NCBI GenBank assembly: GCA_958296065.1
Contig: CATQHX010000012.1
Span: 1 to 61,645 of the forward strand
From: Vicinamibacterales bacterium
GTDB taxonomy: Bacteria > Acidobacteriota > Vicinamibacteria > Vicinamibacterales > UBA8438
Direction of reading: 5' to 3'
Length of the DNA: 61,645 nt
The notes under the pieces are model-generated. The model searched no databases, was not told the origin of the DNA, and saw only the letters and a list, made by a program, of their open reading frames with translations. This document shows, in pieces, positions 37,432-46,311 of the stretch. The position numbers were made by a program, and so were the translations under genes. How positions within the stretch are numbered: position 1 is the first letter of the stretch; the number at the start of each line of letters is the position of its first letter.

Positions 37432-39306
37432 TCACTCCTCCCGGGCTATGCCAACGTCTTCGAGCTCCGATGGACTCATGTCGCCCTCGATTGCCCGCTT
37501 CGTTGCCAGCGCACCCTTGTGTAGCCCGTAGTCCGAATACGACTCTTTGCCAGTATCGCCTAGTGCCAGATCGAACCAATGTACGCGGCTGCAAGATCCC
37601 GCGGCACCCCGTCGCCCAGGGTATGCATTACGCCGAGGTTGAACTGCGCTCGCACGTCGCCTTGGTCCCCGGCCTTGCGGTACCATGACGCCGCCGTTTC
37701 CATATCTTCCGGGACGTCCCTGCCGTTGTGGTAGTACCACCCGAGTTCGAACTGCGCCCCCACATCTCCGTTGTCGGCTTTCTTGCGCACAAACGCGATC
37801 CGCCTTTCTATCTCGGGTCCCGTTCGCGCAGGCACGGTCTGGTCGATTGTATTGTAAAGGTGAAGGCAGAACTGTCTTGCCGACACCTCAGCATTGCTCA
37901 TCGCTCCTTCGCCCTGAGCATATATCTCCCAAAGGACGAATCGCGCGGTCAGATCTCCAGCGAAGGCGGCTTTCCGGTACCAAGCTTTGGCTGCTGCTGT
38001 CCGTAGGTACGCCATTACCTGTCCTGTACATCCCGCCTGGGGCAAGTTGGGCCTTCGTACTGTATCCCTCATCGTTCCCGTGCGCCGCCTTCCGGTAGCA
38101 AGCTATCGCCTCCGCCGCATCCTTCGGCACGCCCGACCCTCTGTGATATACCTCGCCGAGGTAGTACTGTGCTCCCGGATGTTTCTGGCTGGCAGCCTTG
38201 CGGTACCAGACCACGGCCTCCTCGTTGTCTTCGGGGACGCCTGTCCCCTGGGAATGCATGTGGCCGAGTTCGAACTGCGCTTCGACATGGCCTCGACTGG
38301 CCGCCTTTCGGAACCACGCCACCGACTCTTTGACATCTTGCAGCACACTATCGCCGCAACCCGATTGATACATCCGGCCGAGGCTGTATTGCGCTTCAGC
38401 GTATCCTTGATCGGCCGCTCGCCCGTACCATGTCACTGCGAGCTTGACGTGCACCGCCTCGTCGTCCGGCGGCACGCCCTCTCCGTACTCGTACATTCGG
38501 CCGAGTTGATATTGTGCTCCCGCGAGGCCGTGTTCGGCTGCCTTGCGGTACCATGCCACCGTCGCTGCATGATCATTCCGCACGCCCTCATGGTACATAC
38601 GGCCAAGGCGAAACTGCGCGACCGCATGCCCTTGGTCGGCCGCCCTGTGATACCAAGCCACTGCCGCCGCGTAGGCCGCTGGCGCCAGTTCGCCGTTCGC
38701 ATTCACGTAATCGTACTCGTACGTCTCACCGAGGGCGAAATACGCTTCACCGAGGGCGAACTGCGCTTCGGAATGCCCGGCATCGGCCTCGGCTCGCAGT
38801 CGCGCCAGGGCGTCCGCATCTCCCTTTGAGGCGGCTTCGAGGAGTTTCTCCATCTCGGCCGCGTCCATGCGGTTGGAGTCGTGGAGTGTCATCCGCCATG
38901 CCGTTACGGTTTGCGGCCGATCGTCGGGTTGCAAAGCCAGTCCATGGTCAATGGCTGCCAGCCACCCGGTCGAAACGCCACCCACGCGTTCCGCCAGAGG
39001 CTCGTAGCAGTCGTCGGGCATCCGATCTGGGGCGTTCGGTGGAGGCTCGCCGGTGAGCACCCGGTAAGAGACCGCCGCCAGCGCATAGATGTCCCAGCTA
39101 AAGACGTCCCGTCCCTCGGTGGACGCCACCACGCGCACGTCGTCTGTCCGCACGGCAACGGCGACGGGGAAGTACTCCTTGAGCGCTACCCATCCGTCCA
39201 ACATCCGGTCGAACGCCAAGCAGGTAATGCCGAAGCCGCCCGTGCCGAGCACGCGGACAATCTTGTACTCGTGGATCCGGGAGCCGGGCGGCAGGGGGTT
39301 GCGCAC
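37432..39306 (-). pseudogene. Ser/Thr protein kinase with Sel1 repeats, catalytic core deleted and two frameshifts
   Basis: From a GTG at 39306 the protein opens like a Hanks-type kinase (HEYKIVRVLGTGGFGITCLA, WVALKEYFPVAVAVR with the ATP-site lysine). It then jumps from STEGRD to SWDIYALAAVSYRVLTGEPP, losing roughly 180 residues including HRDxKxxN and DFG. GTCCC repeats at 39091 and 39106 flank the join. About ten Sel1-type repeats follow (AQFRLGRMYHEG, VAWYRKAA). A one-base insertion near 38005 and a one-base deletion near 37585 shift the frame; the true Sel1 end (HWFDLALGD...) stops at 37432. The next gene's ATG follows immediately. Confidence 0.82.
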
Positions 39307-39339
39307 GATGCGGACGGCGGGTTCCCCGGCGCCGCGGCG

Positions 39340-39466
39340 CGTCGCCCGTGTTGGGGAAGTAGGGCAGCAGCACGAACGCAACGACGACGAAGGCGCCGAG
39401 CGCCGAGGCGAACAGATCGATCGCCGACACGCTGAAGATGCCGATCTCCCGGCGGGTTGGCTTCAC
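39340..39466 (-). pseudogene. N-terminal fragment of a small membrane protein
   Basis: A GTG at 39466 opens KPTRREIGIFSVSAIDLFAS followed by ALGAFVVVAFVLLPYFPNTG. This is the N terminus of a single-helix membrane protein of a type I recall as short openings with REIxIFxxSxxDxFASALGAF. The sequence then breaks off, and within about 40 bases the kinase begins in another frame. The C-terminal part is absent. Its position suggests it was the first gene of the kinase operon. Confidence 0.5.
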
Positions 39467-39854
39467 GGCGCGACTTGGTCGATCGACTCTCGTCTCCGGC
39501 GGAGAGTTCGGTGCAGCAGGCGAAGCCTGTTTGACGGAGGAGCCGTTGTCGGCGGCATCCTGGCGGGCGCTGGAGCGCGTGGGGCGCGTGCTCGGGGAGC
39601 GCGACGGCACGACGCCCGAGGACGACCCCCTCACCCGCTCCCTGCAGGCGAGGGGCGAGGCAAGGAGCGCGGCGAAGGCATCCGTGGACGCCGTGGTCGC
39701 GGCGTTGCGGGTCCGGGGCATCGACGTCCCGGCGGACGTGGCGGCCGATCCGGACCTGCTGTGCGGGTGCTCCGTCGACATTGCGATGGCCGTTGCATTG
39801 AGGTGCTCTGACGCCGCGGATTTCCGGCGGCGCATTCGCCGGGCGGCGGGATAG
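39438..39854 (+). CDS. Hypothetical protein, possibly a C-terminal fragment
   Basis: Up to 138 residues; the first 30 overlap the membrane-protein relic on the other strand and are probably not translated, so the true start is uncertain. The rest has coding-like composition: a helical stretch ending DDPLTRSLQARGEARSAAKA, then VDAVVAALRVRGIDVPADV and SDAADFRRRIRRAAG. This tail resembles the helical C-terminal ends of PD-(D/E)XK-type Rpn/Uma2 proteins, but I cannot assign it firmly. It is divergent from the kinase relic. Confidence 0.45.
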   Translation: MPISRRVGFTARLGRSTLVSGGEFGAAGEACLTEEPLSAASWRALERVGRVLGERDGTTPEDDPLTRSLQARGEARSAAKASVDAVVAALRVRGIDVPADVAADPDLLCGCSVDIAMAVALRCSDAADFRRRIRRAAG

Positions 39855-40074
39855 GGGCGCGGCCACGCGATCTCCGCGCTATCGATCCGCTCGCGAAGAC
39901 GCTTTCTGCAGCCGCGAAGACGCACGTCGTACACCGTACAATGAGCGTGCCGCCGCGTGGCTGTCGCCTTGCAGCGGTCATCAAGCGTCGCGTCGGGACG
40001 TGCTCCCGGTGAGTGAGGGGGGCGTCGCTGCCGCGTCACGCACGTTTCGATCGATTCATGCACGGAGGGATGAC

Positions 40075-40980
40075 ATGAAACGCGTTCTGCTGCTCGGCAC
40101 GGTTCTCGTGGTCGGCGGGCTGTCGGCCGTCGACAGCTCGGAGCAACAATTGTCGCAGGCGGCGCTCGACGCCACGGTCATCGAGCAGGTCAGGGACAAC
40201 CTGTATGTCATCACCGGCTCGAGCCCGCTCGACCGGTCGGCCTTCAGCGGGGGCAACACCGGCGTCTACGTCGGCGAGGAGGGCATCACGCTGGTCGACA
40301 CCAAGTTGCCCGGCTGGGGCCAGGCGCTCATGGACCGCATCCGCACGGTCAGCGACAAGCCGGTCACGACGATCATCAACACGCACACCCACGGCGACCA
40401 CGTCGGGAGCAACGCGTTCTTCCCCGAGTCGGTGCAGATCGTGGTGCAGGAGAACACCGAGGCCAACATGGGCCGGCTCGGCATGTTCGAGGGCGACACC
40501 GCGCACGGCATGCCCGACACGACCTACCAGGACAGCCTGACCCTCGGCTCCGGGGCGGATCGGATCGAGCTGTACCACTTCGGGGCCGCGCACACCGACG
40601 GCGACACGATCATCCTGTATCCCGGGCTGCGGGTCCTGCAGATGGGCGACATGTTCCCGTGGCGGGACGCACCGTTCCTCGATCGGAGCAACGGCGGCAG
40701 CGGCGTCTCGTTCCCGGAGACGCTGCAGGCGCTGATCGACAACGTGGAGGGCTACGACACCGTCGTCCCGGGGCACATCCCGGTGACGACGCCCGAGTCG
40801 CTCGCCGAGTATCAGCGGTTCACCGCCGATCTGCTCGCGGCGGTGCGCGGCGCCATCGAGGCGGGCCAGAGCGCGGAGGAGGCCGCCGCGTCCATCGACC
40901 TCACCGGGCAGTACGAGGGCTACCGCACCGAGCGGATGGCGGCGGCCATCGCGGCGATTTACGAAGAACTGGGGCATTAG
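40075..40980 (+). CDS. Exported MBL-fold metallo-hydrolase (paralogue 2 of 3)
   Basis: A 301-residue protein with signal peptide (MKRVLLLGTVLVVGGLSAVD). GGAGGG precedes the ATG at 40075. The zinc site is NTHTHGDHVGS (HxHxDH), with further ligands in FGAAHTDGDT and VVPGHIPV. It is less close to the other two MBL proteins than they are to each other: it has an extra SSPLDRSAFSGGN loop before the first sheet. The PQQ dehydrogenase gene downstream is convergent. Confidence 0.9.
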   Translation: MKRVLLLGTVLVVGGLSAVDSSEQQLSQAALDATVIEQVRDNLYVITGSSPLDRSAFSGGNTGVYVGEEGITLVDTKLPGWGQALMDRIRTVSDKPVTTIINTHTHGDHVGSNAFFPESVQIVVQENTEANMGRLGMFEGDTAHGMPDTTYQDSLTLGSGADRIELYHFGAAHTDGDTIILYPGLRVLQMGDMFPWRDAPFLDRSNGGSGVSFPETLQALIDNVEGYDTVVPGHIPVTTPESLAEYQRFTADLLAAVRGAIEAGQSAEEAAASIDLTGQYEGYRTERMAAAIAAIYEELGH

Positions 40981-41259
40981 CCGGCGACAAGCGCGTGCGA
41001 CGCCGGCCGGTCCGGAAGGCTACCGGGCCGGTCGGCATCACTCCTGCGTTTGCCGAGGACCGATGGTCGCACACGGCATGCAGGCAGCGTTCGCGACCGG
41101 TGACGCCGCCCCGGGGCCGTCCTGGTCGTTGCTGCGTCTGGCGCCGCCGGCGTCGCCACCCGACCACCCGACCACCCGACCACCCGACGATCTCGCGGAT
41201 GCGGCGACTGCCGAGTCTCGAAACGCACGAGGCGGTCGCCAGACTCGCCCTCGTGTCGT
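40981..41259. other. Intergenic between convergent genes, holds a short tandem repeat
   Basis: Between the stops of the MBL gene and the quinoprotein gene. Apart from the 8-bp repeat at 41156-41187, no gene, hairpin terminator with a T-run or other element could be supported. Confidence 0.4.
41156..41187. repeat. 8-bp tandem repeat, four units
   Basis: CCACCCGA is repeated four times without interruption (41156, 41164, 41172, 41180). It lies between two convergent stop codons. Likely a slippage-prone microsatellite with no coding role. Confidence 0.9.
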
Positions 41260-43314
41260 TCAGTCGCGCGACGCGGGCAGGGCGAACGCGATGTACTCGG
41301 AGCCGGACGGCGGCCCCATGCGCCCGCCGCCGGCCGCTATCGCCACGAACTGCCGGCCTTCCACGGCGTAGACGGCGGGGGTCGAGAAGCCGGCGGCCGG
41401 CAGGTCCGCCTGCCACAGCTCCGCACCGTCCCGCGTGTCGTGGGCCCGGAACTTCCGGTCCGGCGTCGCGGCGATGAAGATCAGTCCAGAGGCGGTCACC
41501 ACCGGTCCGCCGTAGCTTTCCGAGCCCAGACCCTGTCCCACCGTCTGCGGGTAGTCGCCGAAGGGGACCTGCCAGTCGAAGTTGCCGGTGGCCAGGTCGA
41601 CCGACGTCAGCGTCCCCCAGGGCGTCCGGTTGCCCGGCAGGCCGTCCTGGTCGCGGAGCCACGTGTAGCCGCCGAACGCGTAGTCCACCTCGGCCGACGG
41701 CGGCAGCTCCTCTTCCGTCTCAGGGTTCCGGATGTAGCGAATCGCGGCGCGGACCTCTATCTCGTCCAGGTGGGCGAAGCCGGTCATTCGGCCCCGTCCG
41801 TTGCGCACCACGTCGTTGATTTCCCGTGCGGTCAGCCGCGCGTCGACGTCGATCAGGCTGGGGCCGACCGCGTTGCCCGCGCGATCCGCGCCGTGGCACG
41901 TGCCGCAGTGCTCGGCGTAGACGGCGCGCGCACTGAAGCCGACCGGGACCTCGTAGAGCTGCAGGATGGCGCCGATCTCCGACGAGTTGACGATCAGCCG
42001 GTTGGTCGCCGGATCGAACGCCGAGCCGCCCCATTCCTGGCCGCCGTCGTAGCCGGGATACATCATCGTTCCCTGCAGGGTGGGGGGCGCCCAGGGCCGC
42101 TGATCGAGGCGGTCCCAGATCGCGCTCACGAAGTCGATCGATTCCTGGCTGCGCGTCGTCATCTCGAAACGCTGCCGCGTCAGTGCGATCGACGACTCCG
42201 GCTGCGTCGTAACCACCACTTCGCCCGGTATGTCGCTCGGGTGGGCCGTCACCTCGTTGATCTCGTAGAGCGACTCGCCCGACTCGCGGTCGAAGAGGAA
42301 CAGGTGGCCCGACTTGGACGTGACCGCCACCGCGTCTATCGTCCGGCCATCGCGCTCGAGCTGCACCAGGGTCGGGGGCGAAGGCAGGTCGCGGTCCCAG
42401 ACGTCGTGCCGGATGGTCTGGAAGTGCCAGCGGCGCTCGCCGGTCCGGACGTCGATGGCCAGCAGGCTGTTCGCGAACAGGTTGTCGCCGACGCGCGAGG
42501 CGCCGTAGAAGTCGGGGGTCGCCGAGCCGGTCGGCGCGAACAGCAGGCCCCGCTCGGTGTCGAGCGCCATGCCGGTCCAGGTGTTGGCGCCGCCCGCCAC
42601 TTCCAGGGACCCGTCGGCCCAGGTATCCGAACCCGGCTCGCCGGGGCGCGGGACGTTGTGGTGGCGCCAGACGAGCGACCCGTCGATGGCGCTGTACGCC
42701 GAAATGGCGCCCGGAAGCGCGTCGGCCGCCTCACTGGTCGAGAAGCCCATCACGATCAGGTCCTCGAAGACGATGCCCGGCACCGTCACGCGGAGCGGGC
42801 CGTCTCCCTCCAGGGTCGCCGACAGGTCGACGACGCCGTTCTCGCCGAAGTCGATGACCGGCTGGCCCGCTGCCGGATCGAGCGCGACGAGCGCGTCGTT
42901 GCCGGTGAAGAACAGACGCGCCGCGGTGCCGCTCCCGGTCTCGCGCTCCCACCACATCAGGCCCCGCTGGGGCGCGCCCTCGAGGCCGGGGTCGTAGCGC
43001 CACAGCTCCTCGCCGGTGGCCGCGTTCAGGGCGAACGCGACGAGCCGCGGCGACAGGCCGTAGAGCACGCCGTCGACGACGAGGGGGCTGGTGTACATGG
43101 TGGAGTTGCCCGGCCGGAGTTCGCCGGAGTCGTAGGTCCAGGCCACTTCCAGCCCGGCGACGTTCTCGCGCGTAATCTGGTCCAGCGGCGAATAGTGGCG
43201 GCGGGCCACGTCGCCGAGGTAGGTGTCCCAGTCGGCGTCCTGGGCAGCGGAAGGGGAAGCGGACACCGCGAGCAGAGTAAAGAGGATGACGGTCGCGCGG
43301 ATTGAGTCAGTCAC
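41260..43314 (-). CDS. Exported PQQ-dependent dehydrogenase with internal cytochrome c domain
   Basis: A 684-residue quinoprotein of the glucose-dehydrogenase-like group. The signal peptide ends near SPSAAQD. Blades carry YSPLDQITRENVAGLEVAWT, FQTIRHDVWDRDLPSPPTLV and SKSGHLFLFDRESGE. A c-type cytochrome domain with CGTCHG is inserted before the last blade (about residues 465-545), and the propeller then closes with GTLTSVDLATGNFDWQVPFG. It should pass electrons from the substrate through PQQ to its own haem. The start at 43314 is GTG. The substrate is probably a sugar or polyol. Confidence 0.92.
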   Translation of the reverse strand: MTDSIRATVILFTLLAVSASPSAAQDADWDTYLGDVARRHYSPLDQITRENVAGLEVAWTYDSGELRPGNSTMYTSPLVVDGVLYGLSPRLVAFALNAATGEELWRYDPGLEGAPQRGLMWWERETGSGTAARLFFTGNDALVALDPAAGQPVIDFGENGVVDLSATLEGDGPLRVTVPGIVFEDLIVMGFSTSEAADALPGAISAYSAIDGSLVWRHHNVPRPGEPGSDTWADGSLEVAGGANTWTGMALDTERGLLFAPTGSATPDFYGASRVGDNLFANSLLAIDVRTGERRWHFQTIRHDVWDRDLPSPPTLVQLERDGRTIDAVAVTSKSGHLFLFDRESGESLYEINEVTAHPSDIPGEVVVTTQPESSIALTRQRFEMTTRSQESIDFVSAIWDRLDQRPWAPPTLQGTMMYPGYDGGQEWGGSAFDPATNRLIVNSSEIGAILQLYEVPVGFSARAVYAEHCGTCHGADRAGNAVGPSLIDVDARLTAREINDVVRNGRGRMTGFAHLDEIEVRAAIRYIRNPETEEELPPSAEVDYAFGGYTWLRDQDGLPGNRTPWGTLTSVDLATGNFDWQVPFGDYPQTVGQGLGSESYGGPVVTASGLIFIAATPDRKFRAHDTRDGAELWQADLPAAGFSTPAVYAVEGRQFVAIAAGGGRMGPPSGSEYIAFALPASRD

Positions 43315-43579
43315 GGCGACACTATGCCGTACCCCGGCGGGGCCTGTCGACAGCGAAGCAGTGCCAGGGTAGCGAGGTTTCGACCGTCGTCCTCGTCCCC
43401 CAGGCGGTCAGCGTGCCCGGGCGGGATTCGCCCGTGCGAGAATCACGGTGCTATCCTGCCAGACCATCAGGGCCGCGCACGTGAGCCGCCGACGAATACC
43501 CGCCGAGATGGAGGGGAGGTCCGTGACGGCGCGGTCACTTGTACCGGCCTACGCCAGAAGTGTGTATTGTGGGGTCCGT

Positions 43580-46183
43580 ATGCGCATGAGAATACACGCC
43601 ACAAGGGCAAGGCGGGCGTTGGGCGTTTGTGCCATCCTGGCGGGCGTGGTGAGCGGGTGTGGCGGCGAGACGGCCGTCGAGGTCGCCCCGGGCGTGGCGC
43701 TGGAGTTGGCGGAGCGGCGTGCGACGTCGATCTTCAACGTTCACTACGACGTCCGGCTCTCGATTCCCGCGGATCGCGACCGACCCATCTCCGGAAGCGT
43801 GACCGCGTCGTTCACGCTCACGGAGGTCGGCCCGCTGGTTTTCGACTTCGCGCAACCGGCAGACAGTGTCCACGCGGTGCGGGCGGCCGGTGAACCTGTC
43901 GATTTCGAGGTGCGCGACGAGCACGTCATCCTGCCGGCCGCGGCGATGTCGCCCGGGCACAACGTGGTGGACATCGAGTTCACTGCCGGGGACGGATCGC
44001 TCAACCGGCAGGACGACTTCCTCTATACCCTGTTCGTGCCGGACCGGGCGCGCGTCGCCTTTCCGCTCTTCGACCAGCCGAACCTGAAGGCGCGGTTCCG
44101 CCTGCAGCTCGATGTCCCGGTGGCGTGGCGTGCGGTGGCCAACGGTTCCCTCGCCTCGCGAAACGAGCGCGGCGACCGGGCGGTGCTCACTTTCAACGAG
44201 ACCCAGGCGATCAGCAGCTACCTGTTCGCGTTCGCGGCGGGCGATTTCCAGGTTGAGGAAGTCGAGCGCGACGGCCGGCGGATGGCGATGTACCATCGCG
44301 AGACCGACCGCGAACGGGTCGGGCGTAACGCCGCGGCGATATTCGACCTGCACGCGTCGGCCCTGGCGTGGCTGGAGGAGTACACGGGCATCGCGTTTCC
44401 GTTCGAGAAGTTCGACTTCGTGCTCGTTCCGGCCTTCCAGTACGGCGGCATGGAGCACCCCGGTGCCATCTTCTATCGCGCCGAGGCGCTGCTGCTCGAT
44501 GAGAGCGCCACCCAGAACGCCCACCTCGGCCGGGCCAGCCTGATCGCACACGAGACCGCGCACCAGTGGTTCGGCGACCTCGTCACCATGACGTGGTTCG
44601 ACGACGTCTGGATGAAGGAGACGTTTGCGAACTTCATGGCCGCGAAGATCGTCAACCCCGCGTTTCCGGAAGTGGACCACGACCTGCGGTTCCTGCTCGC
44701 GCACTTTCCGGCGGCGTACGGCGTCGACCGCACCGTGGGCGCCAACCCGATCCGGCAGCCACTCGACAACCTGAACGAGGCGGGCACGCTCTACGGAGCC
44801 ATCATCTACCAGAAGGCACCGATCGTCTTCGCCCACCTGGAGCGATTGATAGGGGAGGAGACGCTGCGCGACGGCCTCCGCGATTACCTGGAGGAGCACG
44901 CCTACGCCAACGCGAGCTGGGCGGACCTGATCGCGATCCTCGACGCTCGCTCGGCGGAGGATCTGGCGGCCTGGAGCCGGACATGGGTGGAGGAGAGCGG
45001 CCGGCCCCGGGTGGAGGTGGCCCTGGAGCCCGATGGAGATGTGATCGCGCGGCTGGCGGTGCGCCAGTCGGATCCCGCGGAGACGGACCGCCTCTGGAAC
45101 CAGCGGCTCGACCTGCGGCTGGGGTACGACGGCGGTGAATCGCACACCCTCGCCGTCCACCTCCGGGATGCGGAGGCTGTCGTCACGGAGGCGGCGGGTC
45201 TGCCCGTGCCCGACTACGTGCTCGCCAACGGAGCCGGTCTCGGCTATGGGCTGATGGCGCTCGATCCGCGCACCCGGGACTATGTCCTCGCGGCGTTGCC
45301 GACCATCGACGAGCCCCTGACGCGGGCCATCGGTTGGGTGTCGCTCTGGGAATCGCTGCTGGAGGGCGAGGTGGACCCGGAAGCGCTGATCGACCTGGCG
45401 CGGCGGGCGCTGCCGGCGGAGACCGACGAGCAGAATGTCTCGCGCATCCTCGGCTACCTGGCCTCGGCGTACTGGCGTTTCCTGACGCCGGAGCGCCGGG
45501 CGGCCCTGGCGCCGGAGATCGAGGGACTGTTGTGGGACGGGACCGTGGCGGCGGGCAGCCGCAGCCTGGCCGCGGCCTGGTTCGGGGCGTACCGCAACGT
45601 GGCGCTGTCGGCGGAAGCGACGGCGCGCCTGGAGCGCGTGTGGCGGGAAGAGGAGGAGGTGCCCGGCGTGCCGCTCGCCGAGCGCGACTTCACGGCGCTC
45701 GCCCAGGCGCTCGCGGTGCGGGGCGTGCCGGAGAGCGCGGAGATCCTTGCCGCGCAGCGGGACCGCATCGAGAACCCGGACCGGCGTGCCGCGTTCGAAT
45801 TCGCGATGCCGGCCCTGTCGGCCGACACGGCCATGCGCGATGCGTTCTTCGAGTCGCTCCGAGATCCCGCCCGGCGCGCGCGCGAACCGTGGGTCCTGAC
45901 GGCTCTCGGGCTCCTGCATCACCCGCTGCGTGCGCGCGAATCGGAGGTCTACATCCGGCCTGGTCTCGACCTGCTGGAGGAGATCCAGCGCACGGGCGAC
46001 ATCTTCTTTCCCCTGAGCTGGCTGCAGACCACGCTTGACGGACACCAGACGGCCACCGCTGCGGCCATGGTGGAACAGTACCTGGCGGACCGCCCCGATC
46101 TGCCCCCGAGGTTGCGCGCCAAGGCGCTGCAGGCGGCCGATGGGCTGGTACGCGCGGCCCGCATCGTCGACGTCCATCGCTAG
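43580..46183 (+). CDS. M1-family aminopeptidase, lipoprotein
   Basis: An 867-residue lipoprotein: the signal ends at the lipobox VVSGC. The gluzincin zinc site is HETAHQWFGDLVTMTW (H324, E325, H328) with the third ligand E347 in MKETFANF. The exopeptidase motif is GGMEHPG, a variant of GAMEN. The N-terminal beta saddle and the long alpha-helical C-terminal domain are both present, so length and layout are normal for M1. ATGs at 43580 and 43586 are both possible; a longer frame upstream has no signal. It probably trims peptides at the outer face of the cell. Confidence 0.92.
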   Translation: MRMRIHATRARRALGVCAILAGVVSGCGGETAVEVAPGVALELAERRATSIFNVHYDVRLSIPADRDRPISGSVTASFTLTEVGPLVFDFAQPADSVHAVRAAGEPVDFEVRDEHVILPAAAMSPGHNVVDIEFTAGDGSLNRQDDFLYTLFVPDRARVAFPLFDQPNLKARFRLQLDVPVAWRAVANGSLASRNERGDRAVLTFNETQAISSYLFAFAAGDFQVEEVERDGRRMAMYHRETDRERVGRNAAAIFDLHASALAWLEEYTGIAFPFEKFDFVLVPAFQYGGMEHPGAIFYRAEALLLDESATQNAHLGRASLIAHETAHQWFGDLVTMTWFDDVWMKETFANFMAAKIVNPAFPEVDHDLRFLLAHFPAAYGVDRTVGANPIRQPLDNLNEAGTLYGAIIYQKAPIVFAHLERLIGEETLRDGLRDYLEEHAYANASWADLIAILDARSAEDLAAWSRTWVEESGRPRVEVALEPDGDVIARLAVRQSDPAETDRLWNQRLDLRLGYDGGESHTLAVHLRDAEAVVTEAAGLPVPDYVLANGAGLGYGLMALDPRTRDYVLAALPTIDEPLTRAIGWVSLWESLLEGEVDPEALIDLARRALPAETDEQNVSRILGYLASAYWRFLTPERRAALAPEIEGLLWDGTVAAGSRSLAAAWFGAYRNVALSAEATARLERVWREEEEVPGVPLAERDFTALAQALAVRGVPESAEILAAQRDRIENPDRRAAFEFAMPALSADTAMRDAFFESLRDPARRAREPWVLTALGLLHHPLRARESEVYIRPGLDLLEEIQRTGDIFFPLSWLQTTLDGHQTATAAAMVEQYLADRPDLPPRLRAKALQAADGLVRAARIVDVHR

Positions 46184-46311
46184 CGCCCCGCTCGGGGCTC
46201 GGCGTTTCGGCCCATCCCCCCGCTCCATGACCTTGCGCCTCAGCACTCCGCGTCGCTGCGTTTGCGGCGCAAGCGTCTCAGAACTCCGCCCGCTGCATTC
46301 TGCGGCGCAAG
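46179..46311. repeat. Intergenic hairpin repeat, copy 1
   Basis: Directly after the M1 stop comes GCTAGCGCCCCG, CTCGGCGTTTCGGCCCATCC and CGCTCCATGACCTTGCGCC. CTTGCGCC (46232-46239) can pair with GGCGCAAG at 46266-46273, and a second GGCGCAAG follows at 46304-46311. The same block is at 51815-51920. It may act as a terminator-like or REP-type element. Confidence 0.8.

Noticed and set aside
38069..38702. Several short frames inside the Sel1 region
   Set aside because: They are out-of-frame readings of the kinase/Sel1 relic, whose real frame shows repeated WYRKAA blocks.
41156..41187. Binding-site array
   Set aside because: The 8-bp repeat lies between convergent stops with no promoter nearby; slippage is the simpler explanation.
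43535..46246. Minus-strand frame of about 900 codons opposite the M1 peptidase
   Set aside because: No recognisable family; the plus frame carries the complete zinc site and lipoprotein signal.
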